In this document: in pieces, positions 46,469 through 54,607 of the stretch
Position numbering within the stretch: the stretch's first letter is position 1
Layout: every line of letters begins with the position of its first letter
NCBI GenBank assembly: GCA_937139405.1
Contig: CAKZPV010000003.1
Span: 62,001 to 126,000, forward strand
Source: an uncultured Nitrospirota bacterium
GTDB taxonomy: Bacteria; Nitrospirota; Nitrospiria; Nitrospirales; UBA8639
Length of the DNA stretch: 64,000 nt
Direction of reading: 5' to 3'
The notes under the pieces: model-generated
Told to the model about the DNA's origin: nothing
What the model saw: the letters and a program-made list of their open reading frames with translations, nothing else
Database searches by the model: none
Position numbers and translations under genes: made by a program

Positions 46469-47836
46469 ATGAAAGAGATCATGATGATAGGAGCAGGGTC
46501 GGTTGGAGGGTATTTTGGAGCACATTTGGCGCGGACGTATTCGAATGTCTCGTTTGTGTTGCGGTCTAAGACGCGTGCTGCAGTCGCTAAGAATGGTCTG
46601 ACAATTCGGAGTGCTATTGGTGAGAGCTTTACGGTTCATCCTCCTTCTGCTTCCAACCCACAAGACTTACCGCAGCCTGATCTCATCATTTTGGGAGTGA
46701 AGGCCTATGACCTAGATGAGGTTATGAATCAAATCGAACCGATCATGAAGCCAGAAACCACGCTTCTCACGTTACAAAACGGCGTCACGATTGAAGATAC
46801 GTTGAAGATGCGGTTTGGTCGAGAACGCGTGGTCGGGGGCGTGTCGTTTATCTATTCAAAAATTGTGGAACCAGGAGTGATCGACCATTTTAAAAAAGGG
46901 CTGGTCACGATCGGTGAATTGATGGGGTTAGAGACACCACGGCTGTTACAAATACAAGCTCTTTTTAAAGAGGCAGGGATTCCCTGTTTTCTCACCGAAG
47001 ATATTCGCAAGACCAAGTGGGAGAAGATGTGTTGGAATTGTGTGTTTAATCCTCTAACGGTCGTACTCAACGATCATGTGGCGAAAGCCTTGGACGCGAC
47101 TGAATTGCAACCGGTCATGGCAACAATAGTTCGTGAAGTAGCTGCTGTTGCGATGGCGGCACATCGAGTGCCCTTAGATGATGATATGCCGGAGAAGGTC
47201 GTGAAGTGGTCGCAAGAGCTTCGGGATATTCATACCTCAATGTATGATGATTGGCAGTCTGGCCGTCCAACAGAAATTGATGAATTGAATGGTTATATTG
47301 TAAAACGTGGGCAGCAATTTGGCGTGCCAACACCCATGAATGAAATGTTAACAGCTCTTATTAAAGGCATGACAAGGCAAGAATCTTCGGAGGAACCCGC
47401 CGTGGTCGTGGAAGGTGCTGTGCAGCGATCCTTGCGATTTTCTCGAATACATCTGAGTCAATTAGCTCTGGAACATCAGATTTCTGATGTTGGGCGAGTG
47501 ATGCCGAATATGCATGGGACTGGCGTAAAAATTAAAGCCATACTTGATGTTGTGTCGCTGCAGTCCGGTGTCGATCACGTAACGTTTAATTCTCAAGATG
47601 GACAGTATTCAGCTTGCATAACTGTGGAGCAGGCGAGAGAGTTTGGCATCCTCATGTATGAGCAGGACGGCGAAACTTTTCCCAATGAACGGGGAGGGCC
47701 CTTTCGGCTTGTGACACCAGGTTTAGGTGATCTTTGTGCGAATGTAAAGCAGGTTGGCCGTATGGTCTTTTCTCAAGGACTAGCTCAGGATTGCCGACCT
47801 CCAGAGGCTTGTGCTGAGGATACGCCTATCCAATAG
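46469..47836 (+). CDS. Ketopantoate reductase fused to a sulfite-oxidase-fold domain
   Basis: Residues 1-305 are a ketopantoate-reductase-type NADPH enzyme (CoA pathway): the dinucleotide loop IGAGSVGGYFGAHLA, TLQNGV at 101-106, catalytic Lys186 in KTKWEKMCWNCVFNPL and Glu269 in TEIDELNGYIVKRG. Residues 315-437 match the molybdopterin-oxidoreductase (sulfite oxidase/MsrP) fold: EGAVQRSLRFSRIHLSQL, GTGVKIKAILD, VTFNSQDGQYS, and MYEQDGETFP followed by GGPFRLVTPG. The frame is uninterrupted, so it is one chain. The second domain's Cys424 is not where a Mo ligand is expected, so this domain probably lacks the cofactor. Confidence 0.8.
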   Translation: MKEIMMIGAGSVGGYFGAHLARTYSNVSFVLRSKTRAAVAKNGLTIRSAIGESFTVHPPSASNPQDLPQPDLIILGVKAYDLDEVMNQIEPIMKPETTLLTLQNGVTIEDTLKMRFGRERVVGGVSFIYSKIVEPGVIDHFKKGLVTIGELMGLETPRLLQIQALFKEAGIPCFLTEDIRKTKWEKMCWNCVFNPLTVVLNDHVAKALDATELQPVMATIVREVAAVAMAAHRVPLDDDMPEKVVKWSQELRDIHTSMYDDWQSGRPTEIDELNGYIVKRGQQFGVPTPMNEMLTALIKGMTRQESSEEPAVVVEGAVQRSLRFSRIHLSQLALEHQISDVGRVMPNMHGTGVKIKAILDVVSLQSGVDHVTFNSQDGQYSACITVEQAREFGILMYEQDGETFPNERGGPFRLVTPGLGDLCANVKQVGRMVFSQGLAQDCRPPEACAEDTPIQ

Positions 47837-48080
47837 AATTTTAACTGTCCATATCATTTTTATTTATAACCAATTGTTGATTGAATATTTTCAATTTCCC
47901 TCCTGGTTGCGACTTCCCTCTTTGTTGTGTGTTTGCCACAATACTTTGAGTATTTGTGATAGTAACGCGCTGTTTTTTAAGGTCTTTTTGTCTGGCTTTC
48001 TGATTGCAAGTTTGGTGCATGCGCCGTAAAATGACAATTTCTCATTTACTTTTATTGATTTTCGGAAAGGACGTACCTGT

Positions 48081-48497
48081 ATGGCGGAGCGAACGTTGGC
48101 AATTATTAAACCTGATGCAGTAGCCAAGCATGCAATTGGCGATATTACTCGACGATATGAAGAAGCCGGGTTATATCCTGTTGGCATGAGGATGATGCAG
48201 TTATCTAAATCCTGCGCAGAGGGTTTTTACGCGGTGCATCGTGAACGTCCATTTTTTAATGATTTGACGACCTATATGTGTTCCGGTCCAGTGGTAGTTT
48301 TGGTTCTGGAGGGGACTGGTGCAGTTAAAAAAAATCGAGATCTCATGGGCGCGACTGACCCTAAGAAAGCTGACGGGGGAACGATTCGTGCGGACCATGG
48401 AGCATCGATTGAAGCGAATGCGGTGCATGGGTCCGATTCGGTCGAAAATGCACAAATTGAAATTCGATATTTTTTTGCAGAGTCAGAATTAGGATAG
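48081..48497 (+). CDS. ndk: Nucleoside diphosphate kinase
   Basis: Balances nucleoside triphosphates by phosphate transfer through a histidine. The 138-residue protein has [13 protein letters not shown], the [13 protein letters not shown] region, and the catalytic His116 in [15 protein letters not shown] precedes the ATG. It lies eight bases before the lipoprotein gene, so the two may be co-transcribed. Confidence 0.97.
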   Translation: MAERTLAIIKPDAVAKHAIGDITRRYEEAGLYPVGMRMMQLSKSCAEGFYAVHRERPFFNDLTTYMCSGPVVVLVLEGTGAVKKNRDLMGATDPKKADGGTIRADHGASIEANAVHGSDSVENAQIEIRYFFAESELG

Positions 48498-48504
48498 AGG
48501 TCGT

Positions 48505-50073
48505 ATGTCCGTGTTGTCTCACAGGTTTGTGAATTTCTTTCGCATAGCAATTGTCTGTCTGTTGTGTGTTGGGATGTTTGCAGCTTGTGGGCGTACGCGA
48601 TCGGTGCAGTCACCCCCTGGGACAGAGTCCTTACCTCCGCTCATTGAAGCCCGGCCAGATCAAGAAAATCCCATGTTGGAGGTCCAAAACCCTCAACGCA
48701 TTCGCCAGATTCATGAACGACTTTTTCAGGAAGCTCAAGACTCGTTCGAGGCGCAAAGGTTTCATGATGCTATTCGTGAATTGACACGATTGTTGGGGTT
48801 ACGCCCTCAAGCCGACCTTGAGCGAGAGGGGCGTTGGTGGCTTGGGCGATCCTATGATCACGTTAAGGATTGGGACTCTGCTCAACATGAGTATCGTCGT
48901 TTAGCTTCTGCGCCAACAGGCCAACGCTACCAATCCAATTCATCCCAGCGACTTAAGGAAATTCAAAGGTTGCTTGAACAACAAAAGCGACCACCCAAGA
49001 ATACCCAAGCCATTAGATTTGCATTGAATCAATTGCCGGGCTTTAATGGTTTTGATCAAGGTATTATGAAGATGAAGCAAGACGGGGTGACTACGTTGCT
49101 GATTGACCTGGGATGTGAGAAAACAACTGTACAGTCTTCATCTTCTTCGAACGCTGAACGTCTTTATGAAATTGAGGACCTCCAAGAACTCTTGGGATCT
49201 TATGCTAAACGAAGTCATCGAATAGGGCTCTTGCTGTATGTCGGGGTGAACCTTCGTTGTCTGGGGCATTGGGCACCTTCACAGCATCAGGTCTGGCGTG
49301 ACCGCATGTATCAGGTGGACATTGGTACGCTGACCATCAACAAGCGATTTGATCTTTTTCATCCTGCCTATCAAGAATTTCTCACACGTTTTCTCGCACA
49401 GCTTTGTCAGGTAGATGTTGATGGTCTCATATTTTTGAATGACCATCCTCTTGGTATATTTGATGGAGTAACCCAAATTGGGCTCAAGCGCTTCAAGAAA
49501 CAATTTGGCGTGGGTTTTGAGCCATCAGCAGTTTTTTATCCGGGATTTGATCCATCGCAGACATCAACAAAATCACACAGACCCGCACTCTCAAAAGATT
49601 CAAGCACGAAGGATTCTTTATTTTGGCGTTGGGCCGGGTGGAAAGCACGCGAACGTTTGACGATTCTTGAAGCCGCGGTTAGTCGTCTTCGTTCGCGACA
49701 TCCTACCGTTCAATTTGGGTTAGAGCTGCATCCGCATAGTTTAACGGACCCTGTCGATGCATTAGTGAGATATGCTGAGGATGCGATGGATGCAGCAGGA
49801 CGTCCGTTTTCGTTTTTCTTCGTGCGACCAGAAATTGATCGACGGTCGACGTTTACCCAGCAGTCCGTGGTTGAAAAGTTGCGGCGCATCTCAACGAAAG
49901 CCGTTCTTGATAGATTGCTGCCAGTGGTAGATGATCCACGACGAGTGTGGGTGAGTATGCCGGCCCAGGGCGGGAAGCGTCTCCGTCCCCAAGCGGGGTC
50001 AAATGAGGCATCACCTCTCCATAACTTTCCTGCTGGAATTGGCGTGGTTCATGACCTCCGTGCCTTTTCGTAA
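48505..50073 (+). CDS. Lipoprotein with TPR part and PgaB-type glycoside-hydrolase-like domain
   Basis: A lipoprotein signal (FAACG, lipobox near Cys28), then TPR-like helices (QRFHDAIRELTRLLGL, WWLGRSYDHVKDW) up to about residue 160. Residues 170-515 resemble the GH153 hydrolase half of PgaB, which cuts partly de-N-acetylated PNAG: the VDVDGLIFLNDHPLGIFDG block aligns with the D-G-x-x-x-x-D-D catalytic strand, though it reads N-D. No polysaccharide deacetylase domain or pga genes are nearby. An envelope role on an amino-sugar polymer is plausible. Confidence 0.62.
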   Translation: MSVLSHRFVNFFRIAIVCLLCVGMFAACGRTRSVQSPPGTESLPPLIEARPDQENPMLEVQNPQRIRQIHERLFQEAQDSFEAQRFHDAIRELTRLLGLRPQADLEREGRWWLGRSYDHVKDWDSAQHEYRRLASAPTGQRYQSNSSQRLKEIQRLLEQQKRPPKNTQAIRFALNQLPGFNGFDQGIMKMKQDGVTTLLIDLGCEKTTVQSSSSSNAERLYEIEDLQELLGSYAKRSHRIGLLLYVGVNLRCLGHWAPSQHQVWRDRMYQVDIGTLTINKRFDLFHPAYQEFLTRFLAQLCQVDVDGLIFLNDHPLGIFDGVTQIGLKRFKKQFGVGFEPSAVFYPGFDPSQTSTKSHRPALSKDSSTKDSLFWRWAGWKARERLTILEAAVSRLRSRHPTVQFGLELHPHSLTDPVDALVRYAEDAMDAAGRPFSFFFVRPEIDRRSTFTQQSVVEKLRRISTKAVLDRLLPVVDDPRRVWVSMPAQGGKRLRPQAGSNEASPLHNFPAGIGVVHDLRAFS

Positions 50074-50226
50074 TTGTCTACAGCATTGTCTTCTGAAGGA
50101 ATCGTGAAGAATGTTGTTGCCCCATTATTGGGAGGCCAATAGAATGAGGTTTCTGAGTAAGAAAAGAATATTCGTTTTGAGAACATCTAAAGCACACATC
50201 ATGTTTTTGAGGAAAAGGGGGTAGGG

Positions 50227-50610
50227 ATGGAACCGCAGGATTTGCGTTATCACAAAGAACATGAATGGATTCGAGTGGAAGGCAACAAGGCGACGTTGGG
50301 GATTAGTAATTTTGCTCAAGATGCATTGGGTGATGTTGTGTTTATTGATCTTCCTGAAGTTGGGGTCAGCCTGGCGGCAGATGCGGAATTGGGCGAAGTG
50401 GAGTCGACGAAAGCCACATCGACTATTTATTCGCCGGTCACAGGGGCAGTGGTGCAGGTAAATCAGGAATTAGAAGAGCATCCTGAATTTCTGAATCAAG
50501 ACCCCTATGGGCGCGGGTGGATTGCCGTATTGGAATTATCCAATCCTGTTGAAATTGATGGGCTCATGACTGCCGAGCAATATGAAGCCTTTTTGACGTC
50601 TGAAGAGTAA
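50227..50610 (+). CDS. gcvH: Glycine cleavage system H protein
   Basis: The lipoyl carrier of the glycine cleavage system, or a LipL-dependent carrier. 127 residues; the lipoylated Lys62 lies in GEVESTKATS, with HEWIRVEG and FAQDALGDVVFIDLP upstream and GRGWIAVLELS downstream. Its stop overlaps the lpdA start (TAATG), so the two are coupled. gcvT and gcvP are not in the window. Confidence 0.96.
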   Translation: MEPQDLRYHKEHEWIRVEGNKATLGISNFAQDALGDVVFIDLPEVGVSLAADAELGEVESTKATSTIYSPVTGAVVQVNQELEEHPEFLNQDPYGRGWIAVLELSNPVEIDGLMTAEQYEAFLTSEE

Positions 50611-52013
50611 TGCCTTCTCCAACACGTATTATCATTATTGGCGCAGGTCCTGGTGGATATGTTGCTGCAATTCGTGCGGCCCAACTGGGCGCACAGGTGA
50701 CGATTATTGAAGAGCAAGCTGTGGGTGGTGTTTGTTTGAATTGGGGATGTATTCCAAGTAAAACATTATTGAATCTTGTGGATCTTGGGGAACGGACTCG
50801 GCATGCTGAGGCTTGGGGCCTCACCTTTGGTGGTTCGATTGGGTTTGAGCTCAAGCGAATGATAACTCGAAAGAATGAGGTAGTGCAGTCTTTGGTCAAA
50901 GGCATTACAACCTTATTCAAACAATGGAAAATTCAGCATGTGGTAGGACGAGGAGAATTGGTAAGTGACCGACAAGTTCGTGTGACGACCGTTGATGGTG
51001 CGACCAGATTGTTAGACGCCGAGGCCATCGTGTTGGCCACTGGTTCTTCTTGGCCTCAATTGCCGCAGTTCCCAATTGATGGGAAGCACATCATTTCAAG
51101 CAAGGATGCCTTAGATCTTACCGACATTCCTCAACATGTCATGATTATTGGTGGAGGAGTCGAGGGCTGTGAGTTTGCATGTTTATTTAGTGGGCTAGGG
51201 AGTCAGGTGACGCTGGTTGAAATGATGCCGACTGTGCTTCCCACAGAAGATCAAGATACCGTTGCCATCTTGACACGTGAATTAAAAAAACGAAAAGTGC
51301 AATTATGCATGAATACGACAGTCCAAGATTGGCAATCGACACCTGAAGGGGTCCAAGCCATTCTGAGTTCTGGACAGTCGGTTATGGTAGATAAGATGCT
51401 CATTTCCGTGGGTCGACGAATGAATTCTCGTGAGTTAGGGCTAGAAGCTGTTGGCGTCAAAATTGGAGGTCGAGAAGAAATCTTAGTCGACGATCATATG
51501 GAGACTTCAGTTCCCGGTGTGTATGCTATTGGCGATGTTACAGGGAAATCCATGCTGGCGCATGTGGCATCTGCCCAAGGGAAAGTCGCTGCTGCCAATG
51601 TGATGGGAACGATTCAGTCCATCAATTATGACGTGATCCCTGCGGGTATCTTTACACTCCCCGAGATTGGGCGGGTGGGATTAACTGAGAAGAAAGCCAG
51701 CGAGCAAGGGGTACAAACCAGGATCGGGCGGTTTCGCTATGGAGGACTTGGTAAAGCGCAAGCGGTCGGAGAAACATCAGGACAATTTAAAGTTATTGCT
51801 GATGAACAATCCAAAAAGATTGTTGGTGTGCATATTATCGGCGCACATGCTGCCGATCTTATTCATGAAGGCGCATTGGCGATGCAAGGTGGGTTAACGG
51901 TCACGGATGTGGCCGACATGATTCATGCCCATCCCACCTTAGCAGAAGGGTTGATGGAAGCTACTGAGGATATTGATGGTCGGGCTATTCATCAAGCCAG
52001 AAAACGAACATAA
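50610..52013 (+). CDS. lpdA: Dihydrolipoyl dehydrogenase
   Basis: The FAD-dependent E3 enzyme that reoxidises dihydrolipoyl groups. Seen: the FAD loop GAGPGGYVAAIRAAQLG, redox Cys42 and Cys47 in GGVCLNWGCIPSK, the NAD loop IIGGGVEGCEFA, YAIGDVTGKSMLAHVASAQG and the C-terminal His-Glu type end (AHPTLAEG). 467 residues. Directly coupled to gcvH, which suggests it serves that lipoyl protein. Confidence 0.96.
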   Translation: MPSPTRIIIIGAGPGGYVAAIRAAQLGAQVTIIEEQAVGGVCLNWGCIPSKTLLNLVDLGERTRHAEAWGLTFGGSIGFELKRMITRKNEVVQSLVKGITTLFKQWKIQHVVGRGELVSDRQVRVTTVDGATRLLDAEAIVLATGSSWPQLPQFPIDGKHIISSKDALDLTDIPQHVMIIGGGVEGCEFACLFSGLGSQVTLVEMMPTVLPTEDQDTVAILTRELKKRKVQLCMNTTVQDWQSTPEGVQAILSSGQSVMVDKMLISVGRRMNSRELGLEAVGVKIGGREEILVDDHMETSVPGVYAIGDVTGKSMLAHVASAQGKVAAANVMGTIQSINYDVIPAGIFTLPEIGRVGLTEKKASEQGVQTRIGRFRYGGLGKAQAVGETSGQFKVIADEQSKKIVGVHIIGAHAADLIHEGALAMQGGLTVTDVADMIHAHPTLAEGLMEATEDIDGRAIHQARKRT

Positions 52014-52044
52014 TCTTATCCTTAAGAAAAGCGGATCATTCAGC

Positions 52045-52542
52045 ATGTTAGCTCCGAGAACATACCCGAGAGAGTGGTCTTGGCAAAGATCGCTCCTTTT
52101 GAAAGGCGGTATCTTGGGAATGGGGGTAGCTGTTATTTTGTCGGCTGGTTGGCCTCACCCCGCTCGTATCCATGATGATCGTTCTCTCACATCCCCTGTG
52201 TTTCACCAACCCATGGCGAGTCAATTATCTTCCATGCTGGTTACGAGTGCATCTCCGACTGAAGTTTTGCCACTCTTGGCGGTTGAAGCTGAAGAGGAAG
52301 ATCTGCAGCTTACGCATCGAACATTATTGGTTGACCTAAATCTTGGATCTCGGGTGGACCTTGAAATGCTTCCTGGCATTGGCATGAAATTATCGGATCG
52401 CATTGTCGCCTATCGTTCTATCCATGGAGATTTTCAGCAAGTCGAAGATTTAGTGAAGGTCTCAGGTATTGGAACGAAGCGACTCCAACGATTAGAACCA
52501 TTTGCGACCGTCCAAAGAGAAGTTGAAGAAAGTAGAAGTTAA
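52045..52542 (+). CDS. ComEA-like helix-hairpin-helix protein
   Basis: A membrane-anchored protein (hydrophobic segment near residues 20-37) whose C-terminal half carries two helix-hairpin-helix motifs: VDLEMLPGIGMKLSDRIVAYRSIHG and VEDLVKVSGIGTKRLQRLEPF. This is the ComEA type, which in other bacteria binds incoming DNA in the periplasm. The start at 52045 is chosen because longer frames overlap lpdA. No other competence genes are nearby. Confidence 0.78.
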   Translation: MLAPRTYPREWSWQRSLLLKGGILGMGVAVILSAGWPHPARIHDDRSLTSPVFHQPMASQLSSMLVTSASPTEVLPLLAVEAEEEDLQLTHRTLLVDLNLGSRVDLEMLPGIGMKLSDRIVAYRSIHGDFQQVEDLVKVSGIGTKRLQRLEPFATVQREVEESRS

Positions 52543-52572
52543 TTCCACGAACCATTTCTTACGAAAGTGATT

Positions 52573-53799
52573 ATGGCTACGTCAGAACTTGATCGACAAT
52601 TAGAGCTCATACTTCGAGGAACGGTTGAAGTCTTTCAGCTCGATGAACTAAAAGTTAAGTTGAAGGAATCGCTGGAAGAGCAACGTCCACTCAACATTAA
52701 GGCCGGGTTTGATCCAACCGCGCCTGATCTTCATTTAGGACATACGGTTCTGATTCAAAAGCTGAAGCATTTTCAGGATTTAGGACATCAGGTTATTTTT
52801 TTGATCGGAGATTTTACTGGAATGATTGGGGATCCCAGTGGTGTATCCGAAACGCGTAAGGCCTTGACAAAGGAACAGGTGCTCGCGAATGCCAAGACAT
52901 ATGAACAGCAAATTTTCAAGACCTTGAATCCCGAAAAAACGCGTATTGAATTTAATAGTCGGTGGATGAGTGCAATGCCGACGGAAACTATGGTGGAAAT
53001 TTGTTCACATTATAGCGTGGCCCGAATGCTAGAGCGGGATGATTTTTCTAAACGCTATCGAGATCAAAAACCTATAAGTATTCATGAGTTTCTCTATCCT
53101 CTCGTACAAGGCTACGATTCAGTGGCATTAGAAGCCGACGTAGAGTTAGGCGGGACTGATCAAAAGTTTAATCTGCTGGTTGGCCGAGATTTGCAACGGG
53201 ATTATGGCCAAAAGCCGCAAGTGGTTCTCACTATGCCGTTATTAGAGGGAACTGATGGTGTGAGGAAGATGAGTAAGAGCTTTGGCAATGTCATTGCCTT
53301 AGAAGATCGTCCCGCAGACATGTTTGGAAAATTGATGTCCATCAGTGATGATCTCATGATGCGATACTATGAATTACTGACTATTTCGAATTTAGATGAG
53401 GTCAAGCAACAGCATCCGATGGAAGCGAAGAAAGCCTTAGCCGAACAGTTAGTGCGGCAATATCATGGGGAACATGGAGCAGACGAAGCCAAGGCCGATT
53501 TTCAACAACGCTTTCAACAACGCGATTTTCCAGACAACCCAAATTTTTCTATTGTACTAAGGCCAACAGATTTTTCTATCGCTCAAAGTTCCGATATGTC
53601 TATGGTAGATGTCTTGTTATGGACGGGTGAAGTGGCCAGTAAAAGTGAAGCGCGTCGTCTCATATCTCAAAATGCGATTAAGGTAGACGGAGAAAAAATG
53701 AATGACATCAATGGCGTGATTCATTTTGAACCAGGACGGCAATTTTCATTAAAAATTGGCAAGCGTATATTTGGTCTTGTCGATATGGTTGATTCGTAG
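52573..53799 (+). CDS. tyrS: Tyrosyl-tRNA synthetase
   Basis: A class I synthetase of 408 residues from the ATG at 52573; an in-frame GTG lies two codons earlier. The HIGH signature is [17 protein letters not shown]-type pocket residues follow, and the KMSKS loop is [12 protein letters not shown]-terminal S4 RNA-binding domain ([19 protein letters not shown]) is present. This is the TyrRS form with the short N-terminal arm typical of many non-enteric bacteria. Confidence 0.95.
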   Translation: MATSELDRQLELILRGTVEVFQLDELKVKLKESLEEQRPLNIKAGFDPTAPDLHLGHTVLIQKLKHFQDLGHQVIFLIGDFTGMIGDPSGVSETRKALTKEQVLANAKTYEQQIFKTLNPEKTRIEFNSRWMSAMPTETMVEICSHYSVARMLERDDFSKRYRDQKPISIHEFLYPLVQGYDSVALEADVELGGTDQKFNLLVGRDLQRDYGQKPQVVLTMPLLEGTDGVRKMSKSFGNVIALEDRPADMFGKLMSISDDLMMRYYELLTISNLDEVKQQHPMEAKKALAEQLVRQYHGEHGADEAKADFQQRFQQRDFPDNPNFSIVLRPTDFSIAQSSDMSMVDVLLWTGEVASKSEARRLISQNAIKVDGEKMNDINGVIHFEPGRQFSLKIGKRIFGLVDMVDS

Positions 53800-53831
53800 C
53801 AGATCAACAGGCAACTGTTTCGGCACGATCC

Positions 53832-53860
53832 TTGACTAAGTTCTTGATCGTACCTAGAAT
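53832..53860 (+). promoter_or_regulatory. Promoter of tRNA-Gly
   Basis: TTGACT and TAGAAT are separated by 17 bases; the -10 ends 19 bases before the tRNA. A good sigma-70-type match for a stable RNA gene. Confidence 0.75.
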
Positions 53861-53879
53861 GCCAATCCTAATCTATTGA

Positions 53880-53954
53880 GCGGGCGTAGCTCAGTGGTAG
53901 AGTTCTTGCTTCCCAAGCAAGCTGTCGGGGGTTCAAATCCCCTCGCCCGCTCCA
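53880..53954 (+). tRNA. tRNA-Gly (CCC anticodon)
   Basis: A complete cloverleaf: acceptor GCGGGCG/CGCCCGC, D-arm with GCTCAGTGGTAGAGT, anticodon loop TTCCCAA, T-loop TTCAAAT and encoded CCA. Reads GGG glycine codons. It marks the left side of the RiPP locus that follows. Confidence 0.95.
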
Positions 53955-54127
53955 ATTTTTTTTCTTTCCCTTCCCTTTTCTGAAAAATTATTTTCCCCCA
54001 CGAGTATTTACCTATGCTTGCATGTGTTCTAAAGTTTTAATTGTGTTCTGTGATTTGTAGGTTCAATTCATGGATTTTTGGCCAGAATTGAGTACATGCA
54101 CATGGCAGTTGGTAATAATTTGTGAGT

Positions 54128-54526
54128 ATGAAAAAGTATTGGATACTCCTTCGGATAGGGATTCTTATGATATGGATTAGGTTCGCCTTGAAATTTGTGA
54201 AGCTGACGACCCTGCTTGCATGGTTACAACCTAGAATAGGTTCAGGGAGGGAAGATGAAGAGTGTGTTGCGAAGATGGCTTACTATACTGATGCTCTCTT
54301 AGGAATGTTTCCTGCCAATCCTAAAGGAAATTGTCTGCCTCGTTCTCTCATTCTTTTTCGTCTCGCTCGCTTAGAAGGGTTCCCGGTTGTGTTTCATTGT
54401 GGTGTGAGCCGTAGTGGATCAGGTTTGGATGGCCATGCCTGGCTCACTCATATCGAACAACCTTTTCTAGAAAATTCTAGTCAACATCAATCGATGGTGA
54501 AGACGATTTCTTTTCCTGCTAAATGA
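54128..54526 (+). CDS. Lasso-peptide-type B2 leader peptidase
   Basis: A 132-residue transglutaminase-like Cys peptidase of the lasso B2 family, which cuts the leader from a precursor delivered by a PqqD-like B1 protein. The catalytic Cys69 is in GNCLPRSLILFRLARLEG and His103 in GHAWLTHIE, the typical C-L-P-R-S and H-A-W motifs; the third acidic residue is likely Glu110. A short hydrophobic N-terminus (about 6-30) may sit at the membrane, next to the exporter encoded downstream. A GTG two codons earlier is an alternative start. Confidence 0.85.
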   Translation: MKKYWILLRIGILMIWIRFALKFVKLTTLLAWLQPRIGSGREDEECVAKMAYYTDALLGMFPANPKGNCLPRSLILFRLARLEGFPVVFHCGVSRSGSGLDGHAWLTHIEQPFLENSSQHQSMVKTISFPAK

Positions 54527-54607
54527 AACAATCTAGAGAACCGAGGTCCTGGCAACGTTCTCTAGAGGTCCATATTCTTGTCTTTATTGTTGAAAGACCT
54601 TGAATAG

